From Zantedeschia hybrid cultivar (lineage: Eukaryota; Streptophyta; Magnoliopsida; Alismatales; Araceae): a stretch of 64,000 nucleotides of DNA. Numbering within the stretch: the stretch's first letter is position 1; each line of letters opens with the position of its first letter. The translations under genes were made by a program, and so were the position numbers. Below, piece by piece: positions 21,241 to 33,770 of the stretch. The notes under the pieces are model-generated. The model ran no database searches. It was not told the origin of the DNA and was given only the letters and a program-made list of their open reading frames with translations. The stretch is from assembly GCA_030544215.1 (NCBI GenBank), contig JARZZO010000013.1, positions 2,158,501 to 2,222,500 on the forward strand, given 5' to 3'.

Positions 21241-22012
21241 TAGGGACTTAAAAGAATGGGCCTAGCCCAACAGGATCCTGGCTCAGGCCAAGCTGAGTGC
21301 CATGACTCAGCCATGGTGCGGTTCCTAGTGAGCCCAGGGCTCGGGCCAGGGGGAACCAGACCCTGGTCCCATGGCTCGGCTGGGCTCGGTCCAGCTGGTT
21401 GGACCGGCTCAGGCCCGGGCCCGATGGGAGCGCTCAGCCGGCCATCATCCTCCCTAGCCCGTGGCTAACCCTAACAGCAGGTTGCAGGCCTGACAGTCGG
21501 GAGGGATTTTCAGGGTGCCGGCGACGTCGCCCCTCCGGCGGCCGCCTTGGACGGCGGCGTCGGTCCCGCCGGCGACCCCTCCGGTGCCGGTGGGATCCTC
21601 GGAGAAGCCCCAAAGCAGGCCAAAACCCCACCAAAAATATGGTTTTTACACAGGTTTTCTAAAAACCGAATAAGATGGAGACTAGTATCCATCTCCGGCC
21701 ATCTCCAGAAAGTGCTCCGGCGCCGGTGAGGATCCCAGTAATGATCGGAGACTATCTCCACATGATCCGGGTGCAAGTAATCCATCCCAACGCTTGGGAA
21801 GCCCTATACAAACCCCAGTTCTTCGTCCAACAAAGAACAAAATTAAATCTCAAACAAATCAAAATTTGCATAATCAAATAATAAAAAATTATACTTTTAA
21901 TATGTGTTCATCGCATGAACACGGATCCAGCAATAAGATCGATTTAGCGCATGGAATAATACATGGAAACATTAAATCGGAGACCGAAACGGGACAAGAA
22001 ACAGTGGAACCT

Positions 22013-22025
22013 GGCTCTGATACCA
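22013..22025 (-). promoter_or_regulatory. Primer binding site (initiator tRNA-Met type) of the Angela-like element
   Basis: On the - strand TGGTATCAGAGCC begins one base after the LTR end CTAACA. Confidence 0.95.
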
Positions 22026-22026
22026 C

Positions 22027-23568
22027 TGTTAGATTCTCAGGTTTCTCCGGATCTCCCGCACAGCGGAAATAAAAATAAAAACGGAGATCTGTTCCCATTT
22101 CAAAAAATCTAAAACCGGATTATCGGATAATCAGTTCTTACCGTGTGTGGATTCGAATCTGCAACCGTTCGGTTCCCTTGGTGCGACACCGCAAGCTGCG
22201 CAAGCGCCCAACCTCTAGCGGAGTCTACACAATCCTCCTCACGACGGATATCCTCACGTTCCTCATTCTTCGCAGCCCACGAAGCCTCCGCCAGTCGCCG
22301 CAACGCATGGACGATTTCCCGTCGAACAGGATTCAGAGATGTGGCGGAGCAGATCTGGGGATCCGAATTCTTCTGGGGCACCAAAGAGAGAGAGAAAGAG
22401 AGGCGGGGGCGGCTAGGATTAGCAGCAGCTTGGCCTGCTCAGCCTGTTCGCTACATTTTATACTAACCGCGCGGTTTTTTCATAAAAATCTCCGGTTTAT
22501 ATAAAACCCACTTATTTATCCATCGCCTTAAGAATCATTTGCGTGTGACCCTCTATGCCCAATTACCAGTCCGGTTAATAACCCAATAAGCCCAGTAACT
22601 CCTTACTAGATTTATTAATCAATTAACTTTTTATTAATTAATCAAATCAATCGAATTGATGTCGCACATCGAATTCGACCGGGCCTTCGATCACGTTGGG
22701 TGCCAAGCAACACTACGTGAATCTGGAAGATGTCGGGGTTAAGTAACCCACTCTTGGAACCTTTCTGCCGACAGTTACCGCATGGATATAATCCTTCATT
22801 CGTACAATGTTCTCGAGTCAACTCAGGGTATGGCGTGCTGTGAAACCTTAACCGGTCGACTCACTTGGATTGGATGCCGCTGATGAATATCGGAAAACTC
22901 CTTTCCCGATATTATCGTCCGCCCTGGCCAGGGACTTCCGCACATCCTTCCTAGAGCATTCTCTCTCTAAGTACCGAGAGCGAATGATTCCTTATTGACA
23001 TACAATTCCCTTCGACGGTATTCCGCTGTACCTGATCCTTGGCTGTTTAGAATCCTATGGTTAGAAATTCATAAACCAAGGTCAAAGCACAGAAGTCCAC
23101 CGACAAGGTGTCTTTGGTGTCTCAGGTCCGAGGACCATCCACGCAACTGCTACAATAGAATCAAGCTGGTTGACAGTGAGGTACAATACCATTCAGCGAT
23201 TCAGTCGGATCAATTCAGTGAACTCATTCTCTAATGAGCACCTACAGATTCGCCTTAGTGTCTCCACACAGGTGACTTATGAGATCAGTCACCCTCATCA
23301 TATGAGCATGAGTAATCTGTACTAGTCTAGCCGGATATCCGATGTCCTCGGATATCCTCTGACTATAAACGATTAAGAATATGTGTGTTTAAGTGATCAG
23401 TCTCATTAGTATGATCTCATCATAATCTGATCACTATCGCACATATTCACGGACTTCATTATGAGACGATAATTAATACGATTTACACAATGAAGATTAT
23501 GCCATTATATTAAAAAATGAACGAGATTTACATAGTCAGATTGGCTTGTAGACCACCTAAGACTAACA
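22027..23568 (-). mobile_element. 5' LTR of the Angela-like element (right on the + strand)
   Basis: On the + strand it reads TGTTAGATTCTC...GACTAACA. Its partner is 14659-16214. It is adjacent to the primer site at 22013-22025. Confidence 0.9.
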
Positions 23569-23573
23569 ACAGG
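23569..23573. repeat. Target-site duplication, right copy
   Basis: ACAGG, matching 14654-14658. Confidence 0.85.
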
Positions 23574-24585
23574 CACCAAGAGTTGAGGGATATGTTCATA
23601 TAATTAACAATACTTACATGTTAAATTTAAAATGATAGTACTTATTTGCATATGATCTTACATACAATCCTAATATGTGTAAATACTTCATTATGATAAC
23701 AAATGGCATATTTGATAGATATATTATTTTATAAGAATACGTTGAATAATATCCAAAAAAGCTAGGCAATCTTTTTTCAAACGACAATAATTGAATTTTT
23801 AAATTTTAACTTACAAGAGTGGTTAATATGAAATTATCCCTTGAGAAATTTTAACGGTCTATTTTTGTGTCAACCATGAAAGACATTTAGGTAGGCTTGC
23901 TGAAAACTCATATCAAGGGTTAATTTTGTATTAGATGGTAAAGAAACATGTTTAATTACTATAAAGGCATGCACTTGAGTTTATATAAAGCTCAAAACCC
24001 TCTAATAAATGCATCCTACCTAAATCTGCTCAGAGTTAGTTATGCTGGAGCCTCTCATTTATGATAACTCCATTGGTTCTTTTTTAAACTCTAATTAAAC
24101 ATGACCTAATACAACAAAATATGTTGTGAGTCACACATCGTACATTTATCCTTGCCACAATTAAGTTGCGACTTGAATGAGTGATGAAGGCATGAATTTT
24201 GTCTAGTAGGATCATGTAAGTTGGACACTACGGGCCAAATTAGAGAGCGACGACATTTGGGTCACTGAATTGGACGGATCAATGGGGTCATTGGGCCAAT
24301 CCAGTAGAATATCACTGGACTCATGGCTTGTATTTCCTACAACGAAATCTCATAATCGAGTGAGATTCTATGACCCCACTGGAGCTGCCCTTGGATCCAA
24401 TAATGTTAATTCGCAGTACCAAAAATCCAGCAGCGAGGAAGGGTGAACTCAATGAAGGCAGAGAATTTCAACATGTTCTTCTGCACTACCTGACCGTCCC
24501 CCAGTTCGGATCCTCCGGACCTATTTCTTAAATCCTTTTCACGAGTTCTTAGATTTTATTGAAGAAAAATAAACTTATTCATTAA
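23574..24585. other. Intergenic, nothing recognised
   Basis: AT-rich sequence without a supported gene or repeat. Confidence 0.5.
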
Positions 24586-24894
24586 GGTCCCGTTTGGTAT
24601 CGGGATAGAACGGGGATAGGGATGGGTTATTCCCGTTCTTTGTTTGGTATGCCAAAAATAAATGAGAATAAGGGGGGTTAAGAAGAATAGGGTTATCCTC
24701 AATAATGGGGTTAAGATTGGGGATAACTCATTTCACGTTTTAGGTGGAATGAGTTAAACCATTTTCCCATCCCCATTTTCCTCTCCTCTGCCCGTACCCC
24801 CGACGCCCCTCCCGTACCCCCGATGCCCCTCTGCCCTTCCCTTCTCAGAAACCCTAGTACAACTCAAACGAACAGTGAGTCAACGGTGGCGACC

Positions 24895-25172
24895 CCGGCA
24901 TCCTGCCTCCTTCCCGGCGGCATCTCCTTCCCGCGGCGACCCCGGCATCCCGTCTCCTTCCTGGTGGCATCCCGCCTCCTTCCCGACGGCATCTCCTTCC
25001 CGGCTGCGACCCCGACATCCTGTCTCCTGGCCCGCGGCATCTCGCCTCCTTTCCGGCGGTATCTCCTTCCCGGCGGCATCCCGCCTCCTTCCCTGTGGCA
25101 TTCTCGCCTCCTTTCCGGCGGCATCTCCTTCCCGGTGGCATCTCGCCTCCTTCCCGGCGGCAAGGTCTTCTC
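24895..25172. repeat. GC-rich minisatellite upstream of the SANT gene
   Basis: About seven imperfect copies of a 36-37 base unit built on GGCATCTCCTTCCCGGCGG and CATCCCGCCTCCTTCCCG. Open frames on both strands here are repeat artefacts. Confidence 0.8.
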
Positions 25173-25820
25173 TTCCCCTCTGTTCGTTGGTTCTCTGCGT
25201 CTCGTGGCAAGGTGTTTCCTTCCCTTTCCTCTGTTAGTTGCTCCTTTGCTCCTGTGCATCACGTGTTGTTCGGTTTTTTCCTTCCATGTTCCTGCAAACA
25301 GTATATATGGGTATCATTTTTTCCTTCCCTCTTTTTGAACATGATGTCCCCTTTTTTTTTTCCCCTGCTATAGGCGATCGGTTGTGGTTGTGCAACAATT
25401 ATATGGTGCTTTCCTCGTTTTCTCCTTTCCTCTTCCTGAACATGATGCCCGTATTATTTTTTTATGTTGGGAATGTGTTGCTCCTTCTCTGTTGAAATTT
25501 GCTGCATTCTCTGTTAGTAATGTGCTGGTTCTTCTCTGTTGTGAATGCGCTGGTCCTTCTCTGTTAGGAAGGTGCTGCTCGTTTCTGTTGGCACTGTGCT
25601 GCTGAAAGCATGTGATTACTCCTTCCCTCATGTTTCCACATAGCATATGGCGCTATTTTCTGTCGCTTGTGGTTCCTCCTCACTTGTATGTTTTTTATGT
25701 TTTCTCATTGCACGCGTCGGATTGCTCCATTGATATACACACATATACGTTTTCTTATGATTTTACATTGATCTCATTATTTTATCTTTCTTTGTATTCA
25801 ATAATCCTCCCTGGTAAAGA

Positions 25821-26847
25821 ATGAGTCAGTCCAAGGATGGTAAAAGTAGAGTGGCTAATTGGAGTATCGAAGCTGATCGTACCTTGGTAGATCTTCTTGT
25901 AGAGCACAGGGTTAACAACAATGGATTTGCCAATGGCAATTTTACGAAAGAGGTTTGGAAATCCACTGTTGTTAAATTCAATTCCATTTCTAAGCTAGGC
26001 TAATCACTCCATCATTTGAAGAATCGCTTCAAAAACCTGAAGAAATTTTATTCCCTATATCTTAATCTTAAGAATAGGATGTTAGGTTGGGGTTGGGATG
26101 ATGAAAAACATATGCTTGTCCCAGACGACTGAGAGATTTGGGAAGATCTGATAGCGGTATGTGAGTGGGTGTTGTACGACGAGTTTCTCATTTCATTACT
26201 TTCAGTCATTCATCACTAATAACATGAGCAAATGCAATAAAGAATATAAACAAATACAAGGAAAGCCTTTCTCCTTCATGGAACAAATGCACCTGATTTG
26301 TTCCACTTCTTTGGCTAGGGGAGATAATGCTGCACCTAATTCGGGTACCTCATGCCTAGATATACGAAGTGAAAATGGAGATGATGATGAAGGGACGGAT
26401 GTGGACCTAGGCTTAGACTTCAATATAAATTGCTTCAATTTAGAGGGTGAGACATCCGAATACAATATCCGGCATGAAGAAATGCCAACTCCCACACCTA
26501 ACATGAATGAGGAGGCTACTCCTCCACAGAGAAACACTTCCACTTGCACTAATGCTAATAGAAACGGGAAGCGGGCTACTGATCTTGGTAATGAGCAGAT
26601 GGATAGGCTAGTTAAGTTGGGTGAGGAAAGACTCAAATTGACAAGGGAGATTGTGGAGCATCAAAAAATGTTAGCTCCGCCCGTTGCAACAGCTCTTCAG
26701 GAGTTGATGAAAGTCACTGGAATTCCGCAAGAATCTTTTTATAAAGCTGTTGATTTGCTGAAGCCTGTCGATGATCGTTCTATCTTTTTATCTCTACCGG
26801 ATAAATTGAGGCTTGGGTGGATAATGACCCACGTAGGCTACTATTGA
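25821..26847 (+). pseudogene. Myb/SANT-like DNA-binding protein of a Harbinger element
   Basis: ATG 25821 opens MSQSKDGKSRVANWSIEADR, the start of a Myb_DNA-bind_3-type trihelix. A TAA at 26001 and a TGA near 26130 interrupt the domain, which otherwise continues through LKNRFKNLKKFY and a GWGWDDEKHML block to IWEDLI. A second open part (to 26847) has an acidic middle, an Asn/Thr-rich linker and the family's usual C-terminal helix region (ESFYKAVDLLK...LPDKLRLGWIM). In Harbinger elements this protein binds the transposon ends and helps bring the nuclease into the nucleus. Confidence 0.7.
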
Positions 26848-26957
26848 CATTGATATCCTTTAATTTGTTTTTTTAAATGTGATTTATGTTGTTATTTTTA
26901 TGTGCAAAACATGATCATTTCATATTTGTATAACATAGGATCTTATCTTTTGACAAC

Positions 26958-28407
26958 ATGGAATTCGCTGCTATGAACCCTCCTGCCTTTGACACTCTTA
27001 CATTTATGATGGAAGAGGAAGAGTATTGGGAACAAGTTGAACACATGGTCATACTTCATTTGTTATCGTCGTCATTTCACACTCATGGTCCTAGTAGGCC
27101 AATGCACACTGATATAGGTCGAGGGAATAGGTGGGTAAATGAGTTGATGGCAGGACATGTGGGAAGGTCATATTCCAATTTTCGGGTGCACCCATGGTTG
27201 TTTTTAAGACTGAGAGATAATCTCATGGAGTGGGGTGCCCTAGAGATACGAAGAACATGTCTGCTACTGAACAATTAGCCATATTTTTGCTTGAGGTTGG
27301 CCATGGTATTGGGAATAGGTTGCTTCGTGAATGATTTCAACACTCAGGGGAGACCATAAGTCGTCATTTTAACAATGTGCTCATGGCAATATTGTCAATA
27401 CGTTGTGACTACATTAAGGGCCCTACTTCCGATGAACCGGTGCACCCAAAGATTCGTCGTGATCCAAAGTATTATCCTTTTTTCAAAGTAATATTATTTA
27501 CCGTACACACCTAACATTCTTATCTATGTATCTTTGTGTCGTCATGTGTTTGATTAACTTTATTTCCTATGCCAATAGAATGTTGTAGGTGCAATTGATG
27601 GCACACATGTTTATGCAAATGTCCCACATATTGACCAGCCTCGATTTTGAAATAGAAAGGGTGAAACCTCCTAGAATGTCATGGGTTGTGTGAATTTTGA
27701 TCTAATGTTCACATGTATTGTTGTTGGCTGGGAGGGTTCTGCTGTAGATATGAAGGTCTTGAGGTGGGCAATGGAGAGTGGAGGTTTTACTGTACCTGAA
27801 GATAAATACTATTCAATACAATAATTAAAGTACTCAATTTTGATGCCAAACAATAGCTACAACTTGTATCGTAGGGAAATTTTACTTGGTCGATGCTGGG
27901 TATGCAAACACCCCTCAATTCTTAGCGCCGTACCGCGGCACTCGATACCATTTGTCTGAGTATAATTCTTCAAGAAGGAATCGGCTAACATATAGAAGTA
28001 AGAAGGATATGTTCAATCATAGGCATGCTCAGCTACGTAATGTTGTTGAGCATGCCTTTGGGGTATTGAAAGCCCGATTCACAATTTTAGTAAAACGACG
28101 AAATTATCCCATTAAGACTCAGGCAAAGATTGCAATGGCTTCTTGTGTCTTACACAACTTCATTAGGAAGGAACAAGGCCTTGATTTAATTTTCCAACAA
28201 GGAGAATGTGATTTGATGATGGAGGGAGACAATGAAGTAAACGAAGAGGATAATGTTAATGGCACAGAGGCTGCTAGAGGGGAGAGATTTAGAAACCAAA
28301 TGGCCACTCGTCTTTGGGCACAACACACTAGGCGAGGGTACAAATTGCTATACATACCTTGTTATACATTGGTTATTATTGTATTCATTTTCAAATGTGG
28401 TATATGA
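26958..28407 (+). pseudogene. Harbinger (HARBI1-like, DDE_Tnp_4) transposase, decayed
   Basis: The N-terminal part (26958-27278) has GRSYSNFRVHPWLFLRLRDNL. It shifts frame near 27255 into SATEQLAIFLLEVGHG and QHSGETISRHFNNVL, then reaches a GTAATA donor near 27488. After an AATAG acceptor near 27580 comes the nuclease core: AIDGTH (first catalytic Asp), VGWEGSAVD, VDAGYANTP (second Asp) and VEHAFGVLKARF (Glu), so all three catalytic residues remain. Stops lie near 27336, 27647 and 27672, and the frame is disturbed around 27820-27886. The transposase would cut at the element's ends. Confidence 0.8.
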
Positions 28408-29500
28408 CTGCATAACCATTGTCAATTGCAGGCACGAGGAAGTGGAAGGAGGGAATGATCAATGACATTTCATATGTTGTATTTTCGATATGTTTACATT
28501 TTATTTTCGATGCGTGGATTTTTTTTCTTTTGCAATGCATGGACATTTCATATGTTGTAATGCTACATTTATGTCATCTTTGTTCTACCCCCTGCGAGTG
28601 CCATAAGTTGAACCTTAATATTTCCTTGACATTGACATAGATATATGGTGTGCATAAATTTTTTGGCTAATGTTTTTTACCTCAAGCGGTCGATTGGTCT
28701 AATGCGAGGAGGTTCTAACTGCAATTTTATGTTCATTTTCGGTTGAACTTATAGCTGCCTTATACATATGTGGAAGCAAATGGTTTCATTTTGGGTTGAA
28801 CTTATGGTTTGAACTTATGGCTACCTTATACACGGATAGAAGCAACGGTTTCATTTTGGGTAGACAATCATGACTGTTATGTCATGCAGATTTGGTTTGA
28901 TAATGATGATATTATTGGTTTTAGTTTGGTTCTTGCAGATTTCTTTTATGTCCTACTTGGTCTTTCTTTTTCTTGTAGATTTCTTCTTATAATGGGCTGT
29001 AAATATAAACATGTGCATGTCTTTTATGTCCTACTTGGTCTTTCTTGTTCTTGTTCTTGCAGATTTCTTCTTATATGCACAGGTTTATATGCCTTACTTG
29101 TTCTTTCTTTTGGTTAAGTTGTTTTTTCAATGGGCTGTAAATATAAACATGTGAATGTGTTTATATGCCCCAGTTTTTTTTATTTTATTTTATGTGGATT
29201 AGGCTGTAAATATAAACCGATGCACAAGTTTATATGCCTCACTTGTTCTTTCTTTTAGTTAACTTGTTTTTTTCAATGGGCTGTAAATATAAACATGTGC
29301 ATACGTTTATATGCCCCTGTTTTATTTTTATTTTTTTTCTGTGGATTGGACTGTAAATATAAACCGATGCACAGGTCTATATGCCCGAGTTGATATTTTT
29401 GCGTATTTGTATATTATTTGTTGCAAATATGAAAGTATGCCATAGGTTTATATGCCCATTATGACAGCAGGTTGCAAGCTTTGGTTCAAATGGTCATTGA
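28408..29500. repeat. AT-rich intergenic DNA with a ~70/140-base degenerate repeat
   Basis: GCTGTAAATATAAAC words begin near 28994, 29134, 29201, 29279 and 29348, each followed by RTGCA...TTTATATGCC. The words CTACTTGGTCTTTCTTGTTC and GCAGATTTCTTCTTATA also recur. No gene is supported. Confidence 0.7.
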
Positions 29501-29529
29501 TGGATGCTTATGAGTAAATATAAATATGT

Positions 29530-30640
29530 GCATATTAAGGGGCAGTGATGATCGGAAGGATAATTCAATTGATGCAAAATGCATATGAAGGTCTCACAGC
29601 AACCCTTCTCATTCAATTCAGGGTGAGTCAGATGGCTGGTTTGTGATGGCAACATATGCATTGCATGTGATTTAAAAAAAAAAAAAGGAGAATTGACCAT
29701 ATGAGCCTCCATTGGGAGTCTCTCACATAATGTGCTAGTTTCTACCTCCCATAGGTATGCATTGTGATGACAACCTATGCATTGCATAGATCTATATGCC
29801 CGACTTCTTTGTTTTATTTTTGATGGAATTGTAATGTGATGATGGGCAATAATGATGGAAAGAACAGTTCAATTGAGGCAAAATGCATATGAAGGTCTCA
29901 CGGCAACCCTTGAGTCGGATGGCTGGTTTGTGATGGCAACGTATGCATTACATGTCATTTTTTTATAAAAAAAGGAGAATGACCATCTGAAATGGATAGT
30001 AATGATGGGAATGACAATTCAATTGAGGCAAAATGCATATTAAGGTCTTACGACAACTCTTGAGTCGATTGGCTGGTTTGTGATGGCAACATATGCATTG
30101 CATGTGATTTTTTTTTTTTAAAAAGAGAATTGACCATTTGAGCCTCCATTAGGAGTCTCCCACATATTGTGTTCGTTTCTATCTCCGATAGGTATGCATT
30201 GTGATGGCAACCTATGCATTGCAATGGTCTATGTCCGATTGTTTTTTTTTTTTTTTTGGAATTCTAATGTGATAATGGGCAGTGATGATGGGAAGGACAG
30301 TTCAATTGAGGCACAATGCATATGAAGGTCTTACGGCAACCCTTGAGTCGATTGAGTGGTTTGCGATGGCAACATATGCATTGCATGTGATTTTGTTTTT
30401 TTTAAAAAAGAACTGACCATCTAAGCCTCTATTGGGAGTCTCTCACATATTGTGCTGGCTTCTACCTGGCAACATATGCATTGTGATGGCAGCCTATGTC
30501 TATATGTTCGATTGTTTGTTTGTTTGTTTTTTTTTGAATTCTAATGTGGTAATGGGCAGTGATGATGGGAAGGACAGTTCAATTGAGTCACAATGCATAT
30601 GAAGGTCTCACGGCAACCCTTCAGTCGATTGAGTGGTACT
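29530..30640. repeat. ~285-bp tandem array, first block
   Basis: The unit contains GATGGCAACATATGCATTGC, a poly(T)/poly(A) stretch, GACCATCTGAGCCTC, GGGAGTCTCCCACAT and GCATATGAAGGTCTCACGGC. Copies of the last word start near 29581, 29885, 30035, 30319 and 30595, so spacing is 304, 150 (a partial unit), 284 and 276 bases. Confidence 0.85.
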
Positions 30641-33105
30641 TTTTTTTTAGGAACAATACTTGCTGCACAGCCGTGCTGTATATTCCACATACCTTCCGAG
30701 AAGGGTAAAAAAATCCCCTATTTCAACAATTTGAACAACAAAGAAGAATCACGAGTCCTCTGCTAGGGCATCTAGCAGACTAGCTCATTCAATCACCTTG
30801 TCAGTATGAAGGAAGGCACCCTATCTGTAGTTCTACTTATGTAGAAAATCTTCATATTTCTTCTGTCCAAAATGGTCCATTTGTTGGCATGGAGGACCAT
30901 TCAGCTTACCTTCCCACTGGTCCCATTATTAAAATCCGTGTACCATTGGAAAATGAGTTTCTCATACTATCAGGTGGCCTTCATAATTAACCTGATTGCA
31001 GCCTCTGACAGATCTCTTCCCATGCTAACTAGGCACATTAAACAAGATGGTGAGTGTTTACAACAAGATGAGTTGGAGGTATTTCAAAGAAATACTTGGA
31101 AGTATTCAGGTCAGATTTGTGAAGTGGATCAGATTGGCTGAGCCCAGATCAGTCTTAAAAAAATGAAAAATGTTTTTTACAACATATAATAAGGATGTTT
31201 TAATTTAGAAGGACACTACTTCGAAATTGCCACCTGCTGCAATCCCTTTTTTAAAAAAAATAAAAAATGTTGAACTGGTCAGAATTGGGCCCAAACTCAT
31301 CTAGATTGGCCTAGGATTGGGTGAGTCTTTTGTGAGCCAGGCACTTTGGGTTGAGTTGAATTTGTCTGGCTATTCCAGCTTGGTTCCTGCTAAAAAGGTG
31401 TGGGGTTGGGGTGTTAGCACCCCCTTTTCCTTTTTCAAGGTGACCTGCTAAAAGGTGTGGGGTTGTGGTGCTAGCTAATCTCATACCAAAAATCTTTTGG
31501 ATCCAATCCAAAGATGATGAAGATGTAAGTTCCAAATCCTCTCAGCACCAGCCTCCTTAAGAAGTAGCAACAGAGAAGCATTTATCCCTTGAGATGAGCA
31601 TCACCTTCTTGAAGACCTTCAATTCAAATCTTCATTACGATCTCCCAAGACTTATAACAGAAGGATGGCCAAGTAATGGTGGCCCAAAGCCTTCTCCCCA
31701 CCAAATTGTCTAGAGTATAGTAAGCGCCTCCTCTAAGATGATACTGGAAACAGCTGCAGCCCTCTCCTACTGCACGCAAGGAAGAGGCCCAGAAGCTACC
31801 AGCAATCAGCAAATATCTTGTTGAGACATAATTACTAGTGGTCTACCACCAATCCCTTAGCCACCCCCCCCCCCCCCCCCTCCCCCCCCCAAAAAAAAGT
31901 ATCATAGTCACTTCCTGATGTTTGGGAATCATGTTTATCCTCCTTTTTTTGAAAGTGATGCTTATCCTCCTATTTCAAAAATCAACCTGATAGAAGTAAG
32001 ATGAGTTTTGTTACCTCCCTTTGGCCAATGCACATGAGCCCTCTGCTTAATAACAACAGCTTGCTGTTTGCCTTCAATTCCTATTGGAGTACAGTGAAAA
32101 TAAGAAACTTGTCTATTATTCATTCAATATTTTCCAGCAAACAACCCTTTCATTCCATATGAGATGGGCTTTTGATGCCCCACTCTATAACATCATCTTG
32201 AGGTGCTTTAATCTCTTGAGAGGGCATGGAAATTGGATTGACTGTTGAAGATCTTTCTTCCACCATAATGCTATCAATACAACTAGTTCATGTTACAAAA
32301 CCATGACATCACAGAGTATGACATTATCCTATATGTATAGTCTATAGCTATCTAACATAGTATAAGTCTGTGATCTACGGTGGTCTGGACGAACTCAACT
32401 TCATCAAAGGAAAATATTCTTCCCATCCTCTAGTGACCAAAAACTTGCCAACCATGATGATTGTGGATTCCTCTTAAAAGGCTACAATTTGGCCAAGCTA
32501 GCAAAAGTTACAAATGTGTCCATCCATAGTTCATCCAGGAATGCACTGATTATCACTGTGTATCATAAGGGAAATGGTGAGACTTGAGTTAAATATTCAC
32601 CATGGTAATGTTAGTATGTTATAAAATATGAGTAAGGGCAATACCCCCACATGAATACAAGGCTAATCGATCCATACTCATGAACATATTATGATCTCCA
32701 AGTAAAATCTGCCTCATCTTATGCTCCATGCAATTATCAAGAACAATCTCATTGAAATCCTATGTTTCCTTTATTGTACAATATATATGCACTTGTTGCA
32801 GTTGACTCCTCTCCAGTTTCTAATTATTGAAAATACAGAAACCTGCTAAAGGGAGAAATTTTTCTGATATTTTCATTATTTATCATTACAACATTAGACC
32901 CCAAAAATATTTCAACCCACCTATGTATCGGATCAAAGACAATGCCTCGGCAAGTCGAAGTTCTAGAACATGCTAACAACAATGAATGGGCATTTGCAGA
33001 CCATGATCCCTTCGTCTGCTTTTCACCATTTACAAACTATGCATCCTTCTCTTCTATTTCCCACCTGAATCTTCAAATCATTCTCTGTCCAGTCAGTTGA
33101 GGTCA
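30641..33105. other. 2.46-kb non-array DNA splitting the ~285-bp array
   Basis: The array stops at GATTGAGTGGTAC and resumes at GATTGAGTGGTTTG at about 33117. The left edge begins with GGAACAATACTTGCTGCAC, which matches the terminus of the MULE-like MITE family at 13773 and 50264. Inside are a poly(C) run (31864-31890), a duplicated GCTAAAAAGGTGTGGGGTTG word (31390-31465), and no supportable gene. A - strand stretch (31812-31311) weakly recalls the end of a LINE polymerase but was not accepted. Confidence 0.55.
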
Positions 33106-33770
33106 AAATCCTTGAGTCGATTGAGTGGTTTGTGATGGCAACATATCCATTGCATTTGATTTAAAAAAAAAAAAAAAAGAACTGACCATCTGAGCCTCTA
33201 TTGGGAGTCTCCCACATATTGTGTTGGCTTCTACCTCCCATAGGTATGCATTGTGATGGCAGCCTATGTCTATATGTCCGATTGTTTGTTTTGTTTCTTT
33301 TTTTTGAATTCTAATGTGATAATGGGCAGTGATGATGGGAAGGACAGTTCAATTGAGGCACAATTCATATGAAGGTCTCACGGCAACTCTTGAGTCGATT
33401 GAGTGGTTTTTGATGGCAACATATGCATTGCATGTGATTTTTTTTTTTTTTAAAAAGAACTGACCATCTGAGCCTCTATTGGGAGTCTCCCACATATTGT
33501 GTTGGCTTTTACCTCCCATAGGTATGCATTGTGATGGCAGCCTATGTCTATATGTCCGATTGTTTGTTTTTTTTTTTTTTAATTCTAATGTGATAATGGG
33601 CAATGATGATGGGAAAGACAGTTCAATTGAGGCACAATGCATATGAAGGTCTCACGGCAACCCTTGAGTCGATTGAGTGGTTTGTGATGGCAACATATGC
33701 ATTGCATGTGATTTAAAAAAAAAAAAAAGAACTGATCATCTGAGCCTCTATTGGGAGTCTCCCACATGTT
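33106..33770. repeat. ~285-bp tandem array, second block
   Basis: Same unit as 29530-30640. Anchors near 33365 and 33649 are 284 bases apart. It ends at GGGAGTCTCCCACATG. Confidence 0.85.

Larger units (their letters stand above)
19166..22012 (-). other. Unusually long (2.85 kb) leader of the Angela-like element
   Basis: No gene is supported between primer site and gag. From the gag side it holds four copies of a CCTTGTGGATAGCACAACAAA-like word, then ordinary sequence, a very AT-rich block (20390-21240), a short GC-rich block (21250-21620), and the sequence following the primer site. A small open frame at 21785-21510 (-) crosses the GC-rich block; I see no family in it. Confidence 0.7.
14659..23568 (-). 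mobile_element. Ty1/copia element, Angela/Tork-like, complete ends, internally deleted (8910 bp)
   Basis: Two related LTRs of about 1.55 kb flank a - strand body with primer site, gag, integrase, reverse transcriptase, RNase H and polypurine tract in that order. A perfect 5-bp target duplication ACAGG lies outside both LTRs. Gag is reduced and the protease is missing, so this copy is non-autonomous. The lineage call rests on LTR size, Gag start and zinc-region motifs. Confidence 0.9.
24586..28407 (+). mobile_element. Decayed PIF/Harbinger transposon, right end not found
   Basis: The left end GGTCCCGTTTGGTATCGGG follows TAA, matching the 3-bp TWA-type target and the G/T-rich terminal repeat of this superfamily. 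The two expected genes follow: a Myb/SANT-like DNA-binding protein (25821-26847) and a DDE nuclease (26958-28407). No inverted copy of the left terminus (CCAAACGGGACC) occurs downstream, so the right border is the end of the open frame only. Confidence 0.7.

Noticed and set aside
24823..25338. Frames of 90-170 codons on both strands
   Set aside because: Product of the 36-base minisatellite; no family resemblance.
31311..31812. Possible LINE polymerase end on the - strand
   Set aside because: A few residues recall the pre-zinc-binding region, but stops and lack of any diagnostic motif make it unsupportable by eye.
29530..33770. CRISPR-like or regulatory array
   Set aside because: The regularly repeated units are long (~285 bp), eukaryotic and lack unique spacers of constant size; this is an ordinary tandem repeat.
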